This document shows, in pieces, positions 48,856 through 58,599 of a stretch of DNA of 64,000 nt. Made by a program: the position numbers and the translations under genes. The notes under the pieces were generated by a model. It saw only the letters and a program-made list of their open reading frames with translations. It did no database searches and was not told the origin of the DNA. The stretch is from Amphiduros pacificus (lineage: Eukaryota > Annelida > Polychaeta > Phyllodocida > Hesionidae): the NCBI GenBank assembly GCA_949316495.1, contig OX439009.1:34908155-34972154 (forward strand), given 5' to 3'. Position 1 is the stretch's first letter. Each line of letters opens with the position of its first letter.

Positions 48856-50559
48856 TCATCCCATAACTAACTCGTAATATTTACAAGTCTTGGGATCAAA
48901 GTAGCAGTTAAGGACGGGATCAAAGAGGAGATCGAGCTCATCCTCCTCGTCTGTATCACCTGCCATCCCCGACTCTCCACCTGTGCGAGCCTTGCCACTT
49001 CCTGAAAATAACACTTACTTCTTAATGACTCGAATAATTTATTCCTCAGAAAGGTCTTATGAAAGCACAAGGGACTTCTGACAAATTAATATAAAATGCT
49101 TGATTTGATGTGACTAAATTGTTAAGAATTAGAAATAATGTAATTAAAAATGTTCCTGTTTAAAATTCTATTCAAAAAGAGTTTTGCATTTTACCTGATG
49201 CCGTGTGGAGGGCAGTGGCGCTACCTGGTGACAGTTGTGTGGACACCTGAGATTTCTGTATCTCACTGGGCAGCACTATAGGGGGGCTAAATACTTTACC
49301 CCAGTCCCTGAAATGTGAGAAAATATCCAAATTTCATATTAAAACACTCAATCAGCCTTATTCCATTTTTTTGTCTGGTAATTTTTCAAATGAAGCATTT
49401 AAAATCATATAATGCTTAAATGAAACCTTCCAAGTAATGTATCGCACATTTAATACATATTCCATGTTGACTCCACCAGAATTAAACCATTTGTCATTTC
49501 TAGTTTTTAGGCAGGCACTTCTAATGCAGAGGAAAGAAAACCTTTGTCTCCAGCCCAGTCTGTCAAGGTCCATATTCCTTCAGAATGGATAGATATTGAA
49601 ACCTGCCTGCTAAACCAAAGCACACATTAATTGGTAGGAGAATTGTGGCCTCACCTTGGATTTGACTGAGATAAGAAGTCTTGGTTGAGTCTGGCGGAGG
49701 CCATCTTCATCTCATCCTGATAGTTATGAGACTTCATATTCTGAAATATCAATAGTCATGCAATTTTTATTAGCAAACCATTCTCCACAGCAAATTAAAA
49801 AAACTGATATGTATCTAAATGGCTAAAAAGAGCATAAAGTTGGAGATATCCAGAAATATTCAGATATGAAGTAAGCAAGCTACAAACAAATGAATTGATG
49901 TCTCTAAAGTAATAGACTAAAACATTTGATGTTTTACTGTCATTCTAGGCCCTTGATATCTACATTGGTTAATAGAAACAGTCAGAACTATACCTAGTCC
50001 AGGATATCATAATGAACCATGGAGCACCAGGAAAATGTCTAGATTCGCATTGCTTTTTTTATGAAAAGGGTTGGAGATTTTCTTGTTTTCCTTTTAAAAC
50101 TAAATTTTATGATTCAAATTTTAATCTTCATAGGACCATTGTTACCTTTTCTGGTGTAATAATTACACGTTATCAGGAGTCACAGTTATGCCAAGATTAT
50201 GTTTTTCTTTCAGCTGGTCCATAAAACTTCTTTTATCATTTTATAGTAAAAAAAAACTGGCAGGCTGTGACAAGAAACACAGAATCCTATTCTTATTTTC
50301 TGAATGGCCTTATGACTCCCCCCGGGTGACTGCCTATACCTACTCTTCTTTTACTGGTGGCTGTGGAGAGGTCGTCATCGCTGGAGTCTGTGCAGGAGTC
50401 GTCTCCGTAATGGAAGCGGTCCATGTTTTGCTTAGTCTCCTCCTCCTCCACGCCTTCTCCCTCCATCGTCTGACGCTGCATGCTCAGCAACATCTGCTGC
50501 TCAAACGAGTCCGTCAAATCCGCCATCTGGTACTTGCTCGAGTTGTACGGCTTCTGGTT
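48856..50559 (-). CDS. CFAP20DC: CFAP20DC C-terminal exons (50559-50344, 49740-49655, 49307-49195, 49001-48856)
   Basis: The last four exons read [49 protein letters not shown] and the conserved tail [25 protein letters not shown] with stop TGA at 48856-48858. The acidic patch followed by [10 protein letters not shown] is the recognisable C-terminal signature of the family. An alternative donor one nucleotide set away at 50340 would break frame; the GTAGGT donor at 50343 keeps it. Confidence 0.93.
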
Positions 50560-53500
50560 CTACAAAATAACATGATAATATACGCTGATACCAAATATTT
50601 ATGCTGATACCAGATAGACTTGTCTGGTATCAGTGCTATACAAATTTTATTATTATTTGAAAACAAAAATTCAACAGATAAAATTTATTTGAATCAAATC
50701 AATTCTATTTGAGTGAGTTATTTGAGGTCTTACATTGGAGAGTCTGACGTCATCCTTGGATATTTCGCGCAGTGATTTGCGGCTGATGCTGCGGCGAGTC
50801 TGGCTGTTACTGGGGCTTGGCTGCACGTCCATTATGGGCCGGGGAATGTTGAGGTGGCCGTTCTGGGTCTGGTAAGACATGGGTTTGTATTCCTCACTGT
50901 ATATTGGCGGTGGGGAGGGTATCGGCCGGTGATGCATGCCAGAGTCTAACTTAAAGGTCGGGCTTGGCTTGGGACTTGGGCTATGTTTAAGAACCCGTGT
51001 TCTGATACTTTCTTCTTCCTCGCTACTCAAATTTTGCACAAAGTCTGAGGACTCTGATTTCTTCCGTCGCCCTTTGCCTACAGTTAATACATTCTCTTTG
51101 TTTTGTTTCTGATATGGTTCAGCTTCGTCTTGTTTCCGCCTTGCTCTGGGCTTATTGTAAGATTGGTGTCTTGCAGACTGGAAAAACATGGAAATTTATT
51201 TGTTCATCACAAATATAATCCAACTTGAAAATGTCTCAATTTACAGCCTATATTTGTTTAAAAAAGCAGGGAGCAAAAATAAAGATTTAAATACCTTGGA
51301 TTCCGAGGAATTGAGTCTGTGTCTTGGAGCTGATTTTGGAAGTGAGGAAAATGTATAAATTTTATCCTCATCGTTACTTTCTTCTCTAAAATGAATGACA
51401 AAAAATGGATAATATTAACAATTAGTTGCCAGTTGGCTAAGAATTCCCTATAATTTCAAACTTGGCACCTGTTTTTTAGAGGATATGGGGATTGATCATT
51501 CAAAATGTATGATATTTGAGATAAATTGCAATAATAAGTCTCACAATAATTAAGCAAGAAAGCAAAAAATAAATGATATTAGGTCAAATCTAATGAGTTA
51601 GGAACTATAAATAATCAAACAATTGAGGATGATTTTGAAATAAAATGACTGTGAGTGTTTAGTGACGTACTGATCACTGTCCTCGTAGGTGGCGTGGTTA
51701 CTGTCAGCCAGACTCGACCCTTTCAGAACCTGGATCACTTCACTGATAGAATCATCTCTCGCCTCCGGAGTATCACGCTGACTAAACTCTGAGGGTCAGA
51801 AAACAATGATGGTGGAATTATAACATTAAAATTCTGATTATTTCGGATGTCTCACCATATTTAAGAAAACAGCTATTTATAAAAAAAATCATCATACATT
51901 AAAATATTCAAGTTTAAAGGAATAACAATTCTAAAAGCTCACCATTTTACCCATGTTGCAATTTGAAACAGAAAACCTGCCATTCATTTCTTTATGTGGG
52001 ATTATTTGTAAATGCAGCAATATAGAGTTCTGACCTGTATCTGAGTCTCTGGGGGATTTCTCTCCCTGCATGGCCCTCATTATCTCAGCTACTTCGTCGT
52101 CATTGGCCACCAGTCTGGGAGCCTGAGGCGGCAGTCTGTCGTGGCTGTCACTCTCGTGTCTCTGATGACTTAATATCACTCCCACGCCTGCTGAGTGGCT
52201 CGGCCGGGATGCCTCCTCTGTAACATCAACAGGGCAATAATATATGCTACAAACTTAATATCACTCCCACGCCTGCTGAGTGGCTCGGCCGGGATGCCTC
52301 CTCTGTAACATCAACAGGGCGATAATATATGCTACAAACTTAATATCACTCCCACGCCTGCTGAGTGGCTCGGCCGGGATGCCTCCTCTGCAACATCAAC
52401 AGGGCGATAATATATGCTACAAACTTAATATCACTCCCACGCCTGCTGAGTGGCTCGGCCGGGATGCCTCCTCTGCAACATCAACAGGGCAATAATATAT
52501 GCTACAAACTTAATATCACTCCCACGCCTGCTGAGTGGCTCGGCCGGGATGCCTCCTCTGCAACATCAACAGGGCGATAATATATGCTACAAACTTAATA
52601 TCACTCCCACGCCTGCTGAGTGGCTCGGCCGGGATGCCTCCTCTGTAACATCAACAGGGCGATAATATATGCTACAAACTTAATATCACTCCCACGCCTG
52701 CTGAGTGGCTCGGCCGGGATGCCTCCTCTGCAACATCAACAGGGCGATAATATATGCTACAAACTTAATATCACTCCCACGCCTGCTGAGTGGCTCGGCC
52801 GGGATGCCTCCTCTGTAACATCAATAGGGCAAAAATATATGCTACAAACTTAATATCACTCCCACGCCTGCTGAGTGGCTCGGCCGGGATGCCTCCTCTG
52901 TAACATCAACAGGGCGATAATATATGCTACAAACTTAATATCACTCCCACGCCTGCTGAGTGGCTCGGCCGGGATGCCTCCTCTGTAACATCAACAAGGC
53001 GATAATATATGCTACAAACTTAATATCACTCCCACGCCTGCTGAGTGGCTCGGCCGGGATGCCTCCTCTGTAACATCAATAGGGCAAAAATATATGCTAC
53101 AAACTTAATATCACTCCCACGCCTGCTGAGTGGCTCGGCCGGGATGCCTCCTCTGCAACATCAACAGGGCGATAATATATGCTACAAACTTAATATCACT
53201 CCCACGCCTGCTGAGTGGCTCGGCCGGGATGCCTCCTCTGTAACATCAACAGGGCGATAATATATGCTACAAACTTAATATCACTCCCACGCCTGCTGAG
53301 TGGCTCGGCCGGGATGCCTCCTCTGCAACATCAACAGGGCGATAATATATGCTACAAACTTAATATCACTCCCACGCCTGCTGAGTGGCTCGGCCGGGAT
53401 GCCTCCTCTGCAACATCAACAGGGCGATAATATATGCTACAAACTTAATATCACTCCCACGCCTGCTGAGTGGCTCGGCCGGGATGCCTCCTCTGTAACA

Positions 53501-56500
53501 TCAATAGGGCAAAAATATATGCTACAAACTTAATATCACTCCCACGCCTGCTGAGTGGCTCGGCCGGGATGCCTCCTCTGTAACATCAACAGGGCGATAA
53601 TATATGCTACAAACTTAATATCACTCCCACGCCTGCTGAGTGGCTCGGCCGGGATGCCTCCTCTGTAACATCAACAAGGCGATAATATATGCTACAAACT
53701 TAATATCACTCCCACGCCTGCTGAGTGGCTCGGCCGGGATGCCTCCTCTGTAACATCAACAGGGCGATAATATATGCTACAAACTTAATATCACTCCCAC
53801 GCCTGCTGAGTGGCTCGGCCGGGATGCCTCCTCTGCAACATCAACAGGGCGATAATATATGCTACAAACTTAATATCACTCCCACGCCTGCTGAGTGGCT
53901 CGGCCGGGATGCCTCCTCTGCAACATCAACAGGGCGATAATATATGCTACAAACTTAATATCACTCCCACGCCTGCTGAGTGGCTCGGCCGGGATGCCTC
54001 CTCTGTAACATCAACAGGGCAATAATATATGCTACAAACTTAATATCACTCCCACGCCTGCTGAGTGGCTCGGCCGGGATGCCTCCTCTGTAACATCAAC
54101 AGGGCAATAATATATGCTACAAACTTAATATCACTCCCACGCCTGCTGAGTGGCTCGGCCGGGATGCCTCCTCTGTAACATCAACAGGGCGATAATATAT
54201 GCTACAAACTTAATATCACTCCCACGCCTGCTGAGTGGCTCGGCCGGGATGCCTCCTCTGTAACATCAACAGGGCGATAATATATGCTACAAACTTAATA
54301 TCACTCCCACGCCTGCTGAGTGGCTCGGCCAGGATGCCTCCTCTGTAACATCAACAGGGCGATAATATATGCTACAAACTTAATATCACTCCCACGCCTG
54401 CTGAGTGGCTCGGCCGGGATGCCTCCTCTGTAACATCAACAGGGCAATAATATATGCTACAAACTTAATATCACTCCCACGCCTGCTGAGTGGCTCGGCC
54501 GGGATGCCTCCTCTGCAACATCAACAGGGCGATAATATATGCTACAAACTTAATATCACTCCCACGCCTGCTCAGTGGCTCGGCCGGGATGCCTCCTCTG
54601 TAACATCAACAGGGCAATAATATATGCTACAAACTTAATATCACTCCCACGCCTGCCGAGTGGCTCGGCCGGGATGCCTCCTCTGTAACATCAATAGGGC
54701 AAAAATATATGCTACAAACTTAATATTCCAATCAGTTTTTCACGTCTTTAACACTGGAAAAAATCACAAATATTTGCAGATTTCTCATCATTCATTTAAA
54801 AACCCCATCCAATCTTGCTATTTTGTGAGAAATAAGTCTTGTCTCAATTATGTATAATTAATCACGTTTGCAATATTTCATGATTTAATAATTACAACCA
54901 AAACATGAGAGCATTATAAAGGTGTGTCTATGGTGTGTCTTGCAGCATTAAGGTTGCAGTGTAATGCAGCTTTGGTGGCTGACCTTTGTGTGCCCCATGA
55001 TGTGGAGTCCTCTCCTTGCCCGCACTCTTGACGCGAGGTTTACGCCTTGCTCTGTCGGACGAGGGTTCCCGTGGAGGGTGTGGCTTTACAAAGGGAATTT
55101 CTTCCTTCCCATCTGCCCCATCTGTCCATGTATGACTGGTTCGCAATGATTCTGAAAAGGTATTTGTGTATCAGTTGACAGTGTGCAATTCCAGAAATAT
55201 CATTTAAGTTTAAAAAATCATTTCACTCATACATTGAAGTTGCCATTAAATATTTTAAGGTACATAAAATGGACATTGATCAAATACACAGGCCTCAACA
55301 TTAGTGCTTGAACAAAGGTACAGAGCTCTTTCTTTCAGGCCAGTACAAGCCAGTAAGACACAGATGGGTCCAGGTGAAAATATGAGACATAAATTCTGTT
55401 GTAATAGTTCAATGGCAAAGAATGTGCTGTGGTGATGCTCATGCTCATTTTTTCAGGCCAGTGAAAATTTAGATTCACTGGATTGATGGGGCCAGCTGCC
55501 GAAGAACCTTAACAATAGGGGCCTGATGCAGTTTAATAATTGTTTTCATGTTTGATATTTTCAGTTTTAGTGGGAAAATATGTAGTATACTGAAGAAGGG
55601 TAATTGTTGAAATGTTAATGTTTAAACTCTTCTTTACATTGCAGTAAAAAAATAGACCAGGAATATATTTTGTGCAAAGAAAATTATGTGTGAAATTAAC
55701 TAAAAACAAAGCTAAGTTTACTATTGAACATTATGCATACCTTTATCTACAGAGAGTTCTGGGTCTGCCTGATTGCTACCTGGGTCAGAGTTTTTTCTGT
55801 CTCTTGCTGACTGAGCCTTTATATTTTCTCTTCTATCTGACTTGCCCGATGAAGATTTACTCGACCGTCCAGATGGTAACTCTGAAATAAAATTCAAAAG
55901 AAAATTCACAACAGTCTCATTCATCCATAATCTGAGACAAATAAGAATTTGCTTTTCGAAGAAAGAAAAAAGAACTCTATAATAAAATAAAAGATCTCAC
56001 CCCCAGAATCTGGCCTGTTTTTAGAAGATTTTGAAGATCTGCTAGATGAAACGCTCTGGAAAATAGGACTTTAAGGTCATAACTCTCAAAATAAAACTCC
56101 AATAAAATGATTTTTGCAGGCATCTTTACCAGATTGCTGCTCAAGATTCAATCTGCATTCTCAGACACAACAAAAGTAAACATAATTCAGTTTAAAACTT
56201 ACATCTTTGGTTGTTGATTTTCTCTGAGACATGCCCGCTACTTTGGTACCAAATGCAATGTGATATGGGTCGTTAGTCAGGTTCTTCTTGCCGCCACTGG
56301 AGTTGAGATCTGGAATGACAACATCAAGTGTAAAGCTGGGAGCATTATTACAAGTGTAGTGTCCAAGAAATATGGCTGGGCACAGAAAAATGTTGCCATT
56401 AGACAGTAAATGTCTGCTGTTATATTTTGTCTTTTTGTGTAATGAGACAGCAGTCTTTTGACCGGTGAACACTGCTATGAGACAATGATTGTTAGGTAAT

Positions 56501-58480
56501 GTCAAATAATAATTTGTAGAGAAAGCTAGAGTAGACTCAAAAGAAAATGATTGTTTTCTTGCTTTATATATTGAAAAAAAAATGTTTAAAAAAAACATAT
56601 TTTCACAGAAGGAATTCAATGCTTTAAATTACACTAGACACCATCCATCCCCACCTCTAAAAAAATACCAATCAAGTTGAAAATGTATTGAGTGAGATTT
56701 TAAAGACTCACCAATATCTGTGGATGCTCTGATGTCTGCACCTTTGCCCTCGTAGTACAGCAGTTTGGTCATGCTGATCACCTGGTATCAAAACATTCAA
56801 TAGTAGCAGGGTCACTTCAGTCACATAAGGTCAGTAGACAGGGTCACTTCAGTCAGATAAGGTCAGTAGACAGGGTCACTTCAGTCAGATAAGGTCAGTA
56901 GACAGGGTTACTTCAGTCACATAAGGTCAGTAGACAGGGTCACTTCAGTCACATAAGGTCAGTAGACAGGGTTACTTCAGTCACATAAGGTCAGTAGACA
57001 GGGTCACTTCAGTCACATAAGGTCAGTAGACAGGGTCACTTCAGTCACATAAGGTCAGTAGACAGGGTCACTTCAGTCACATAAGGTCAGTAGACAGGGT
57101 CACTTCAGTCACATAAGGTCAGTAGACAGGGTCACTTCAGTCACATAAGGCCAGTAGACAGGGTTACTTCAGTCACATAAGGTCAGTAGACAGGGTAATA
57201 TTCATAATTTATGTGATGTTTTCAAGATTGTAATGATCACTATATGAAATTCTTCATTCGTTTAAAACCAAACAAATATGTTTTTCTCTTATGCTGACTT
57301 ATGCCCCCCACACTGACAATGCTTCTTATGGAGATTTTTAAAATAAAATTTAGTCACAAGGTAGGAATAGGCAAGAGTATATGAAAGCCATTATTTTAAT
57401 AAAAAAAATGTTTAAGTTGTAAATGACTGACCTGAACAACCTGCTTTACATCTGGGGCCAACTGGCAAGTTCTCGGAATACTGTCCAGTTCCACATCATT
57501 GGTACCACTAAAGCCATACATGTCTGTCAATTGAAAAACGAACACCCTTCAAAGGTAAACATTCATAACACATACTGAAAATATCTCATGGGAAAATACA
57601 GTCTATTCCATTTGAAAACAGGACAAAATCAAGTGTATGGAAAGAGGGACAGACAGACACCAGAAAGAAAAAAATATTCCTCAGCTAACTGTGGCCAACG
57701 GGAAATACAAACTGCTAAATTGCTAACGTAACTTACCTTCGTCATTAGTGCTGTCCGGAGGCCGTCACCTCAACGGGAAATACAAACTACTGAGTTGCTA
57801 ACGTAACTTACCTTCGTCGTTAGTGCTGTCCGGGGGCTGTGACCTCAACGGGAAATACAAACTACTGAGTTGCTAACGTAACTTACCTTCGTCGTTACTG
57901 CTGTCCGGGGGCTGTGACCTCAACGGGAAATACAAACTACTCAGTTGCTAACGTAACTTACCTTCGTCGTTAGTGCTGTCCGGAGGCTGTGACCTCATGG
58001 TGAAGATCCGTCTCAGACGACAATTGGCGGATACTGTGATGTTCTCTATGGACTTGAATGTGTCTCCCACTAAAGACTGCATGTCTAGACACAGGTTCAG
58101 CCACTGAATCAAAAAATTTCTTCATTTATCTCTTACACCTAGTCTTTATCATACTTATTATATTGATAATTTAAGGTTGGTTATCTTTGTTTTTTTTTAT
58201 ATCCAATCAATTTTCTTAATTTTCTTTCAACTCTCTTGGGCAGAGGCTTCGCTTCATCAGATAACTACCGGTAGGTTTTTTCTAACATTTTTTAAAAAAG
58301 AAATGGCCCACATTTTAAGATTACTATCCAACATGCTAGCAAGTTGTGGTTGGCTGTGTACTTACCACGTCTCTCTGGATGATCGCCAGTGGTATCTTGG
58401 TATGGAGATGTGTGGTGTGGGTTTCCTTGTGGGCTGCAGACAGGAAGAGCCTTCTCTTGCTCCCAGACACATCCTGAATT
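48856..58480 (-). CDS. CFAP20DC: CFAP20DC (C3orf67-like) CFAP20 domain-containing protein, 5' exons off the right edge
   Basis: Minus-strand gene. Exons in transcript order: 58480-58366, 58103-57962, 57523-57432, 56781-56712, 56309-56203, 56055-56001, 55881-55741, 55151-54984, 52217-52035, 51788-51671, 51385-51295, 51177-50734, 50559-50344, 49740-49655, 49307-49195, 49001-48856 (stop TGA). All junctions are GT-AG and in phase. Recognised from memory by similarity to human CFAP20[14 protein letters not shown] (human KRRLYLSTVHKE), [14 protein letters not shown] (human IVSANCKLRKIFTL), [11 protein letters not shown] (human IPRSCQLMTDV), and [13 protein letters not shown] (human DVCHIAFGSKVLG). 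The N-terminal half is a CFAP20-like beta domain and the middle is disordered. The family is linked to cilia by its relation to CFAP20, but its own role is poorly known. Confidence 0.93.
50734..51788 (-). CDS. CFAP20DC: CFAP20DC disordered-region exons (51788-51671, 51385-51295, 51177-50734)
   Basis: The 118-nt, 91-nt and 444-nt exons are in consistent phases. The last is the largest of the gene (148 codons). It is rich in S, P, K and E with [26 protein letters not shown] and [13 protein letters not shown]. Such stretches are typical of regulated, phosphorylated disordered regions; no fold is visible. Confidence 0.9.
52035..52217 (-). CDS. CFAP20DC: CFAP20DC exon whose 5' boundary has been amplified
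   Basis: 183-nt exon, phase 1 in and phase 1 out, starting [16 protein letters not shown] and containing [17 protein letters not shown]. The acceptor GTTACAG and the first 50 nt are the first monomer of a 30-copy, 85-bp tandem array that fills most of the upstream intron. Nearest-acceptor logic makes the copy at 52218-52219 the functional one for the full exon, but any of the other acceptors is sequence-competent. Confidence 0.9.
52168..54726 (-). repeat. 85-bp array: 30 copies of a splice acceptor plus exon start
   Basis: Thirty monomers of 85 bp fill most of the intron upstream of CFAP20DC exon 52217-52035. Read on the minus strand each has 35 nt of intron end (TTGATGTTACAG or TTGATGTTGCAG) followed by the first 50 nt of the exon (AGGAGGCATCCCGGCCGAGC onward). 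The leftmost copy is continuous with the real exon. Substitutions are rare. Variant blocks repeat with a period of 8 monomers (680 bp; for example 52620 and 53300). Confidence 0.97.
54984..56055 (-). CDS. CFAP20DC: CFAP20DC serine/basic-rich exons (56055-56001, 55881-55741, 55151-54984)
   Basis: Three exons in phases 0-1, 1-1 and 1-1 encoding a disordered segment with [10 protein letters not shown] and [13 protein letters not shown], then basic and polar residues ending APHHGAHK-like. No domain is visible. The last one splices across the 85-bp array to the exon at 52217, and the phase fits. Confidence 0.85.
56203..57523 (-). CDS. CFAP20DC: CFAP20DC linker exons (57523-57432, 56781-56712, 56309-56203)
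   Basis: Three exons following the folded domain. They read [19 protein letters not shown], then [16 protein letters not shown], then [14 protein letters not shown]. The human orthologue has the same order of motifs (SCQLMTDV, NMTKL, CHIAFGSKV). The intron between the first two contains the 32-bp minisatellite at 56800-57200. Confidence 0.92.
56800..57200. repeat. 32-bp minisatellite, about 12 copies
   Basis: Unit GGTCAGTAGACAGGGTCACT, TCAGTCACATAA with minor variants (GGTTACTT, GTCAGATAA). Located in the CFAP20DC intron just upstream of exon 56781-56712. It is not related to that exon. Confidence 0.95.
57695..57997 (-). repeat. 75-bp array: 4 copies of exon end plus splice donor
   Basis: Four monomers of 75 bp. 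On the minus strand each has 35 nt of exon end (GAGGTCACAGCC, GGACAGCACTAACGACGAAG) followed by GTAAGTTACGTTAGCAACT and the first 40 nt of intron. The rightmost is the real end of CFAP20DC exon 58103-57962. The other three donors lie near 57887, 57812 and 57736. Confidence 0.95.
57962..58480 (-). CDS. CFAP20DC: CFAP20DC CFAP20-like domain exons (58480-58366 and 58103-57962)
   Basis: The first exon is entered in phase 2 and covers [16 protein letters not shown] to AIIQRDV. The second runs [16 protein letters not shown] to [10 protein letters not shown]. Together they are the second half of the CFAP20-like domain, with the family's W-N-L-C-L-D motif split by the intron. The donor of the second exon (GAAG/GTAAGTTAC) is the rightmost of four tandem copies of itself. 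The start of the domain lies to the right of the 24-bp satellite, outside the window. Confidence 0.94.
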
Positions 58481-58599
58481 CTGAAACGTATATTTATATA
58501 TAAATATATTTTTCTGTCCTATCTTTGGTTCAATATCATTTCAATATGATTATTAGTTAAGCAGCCTATAATAGACTACAATTATTGATCTATAATACA

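Noticed and set aside
52168-54726. CRISPR-like array
   Set aside because: Repeats are contiguous 85-bp monomers without unique spacers, in a eukaryotic intron, and derived from an exon edge.
52280-54857. Many 65-77 codon plus-strand frames beginning with the same residues
   Set aside because: Each is one frame of the 85-bp tandem monomer; not separate genes.
56800-57200. A fourth exon-boundary array next to exon 56781-56712
   Set aside because: The 32-bp unit shares no sequence with the exon or its acceptor; it is an ordinary intronic minisatellite.
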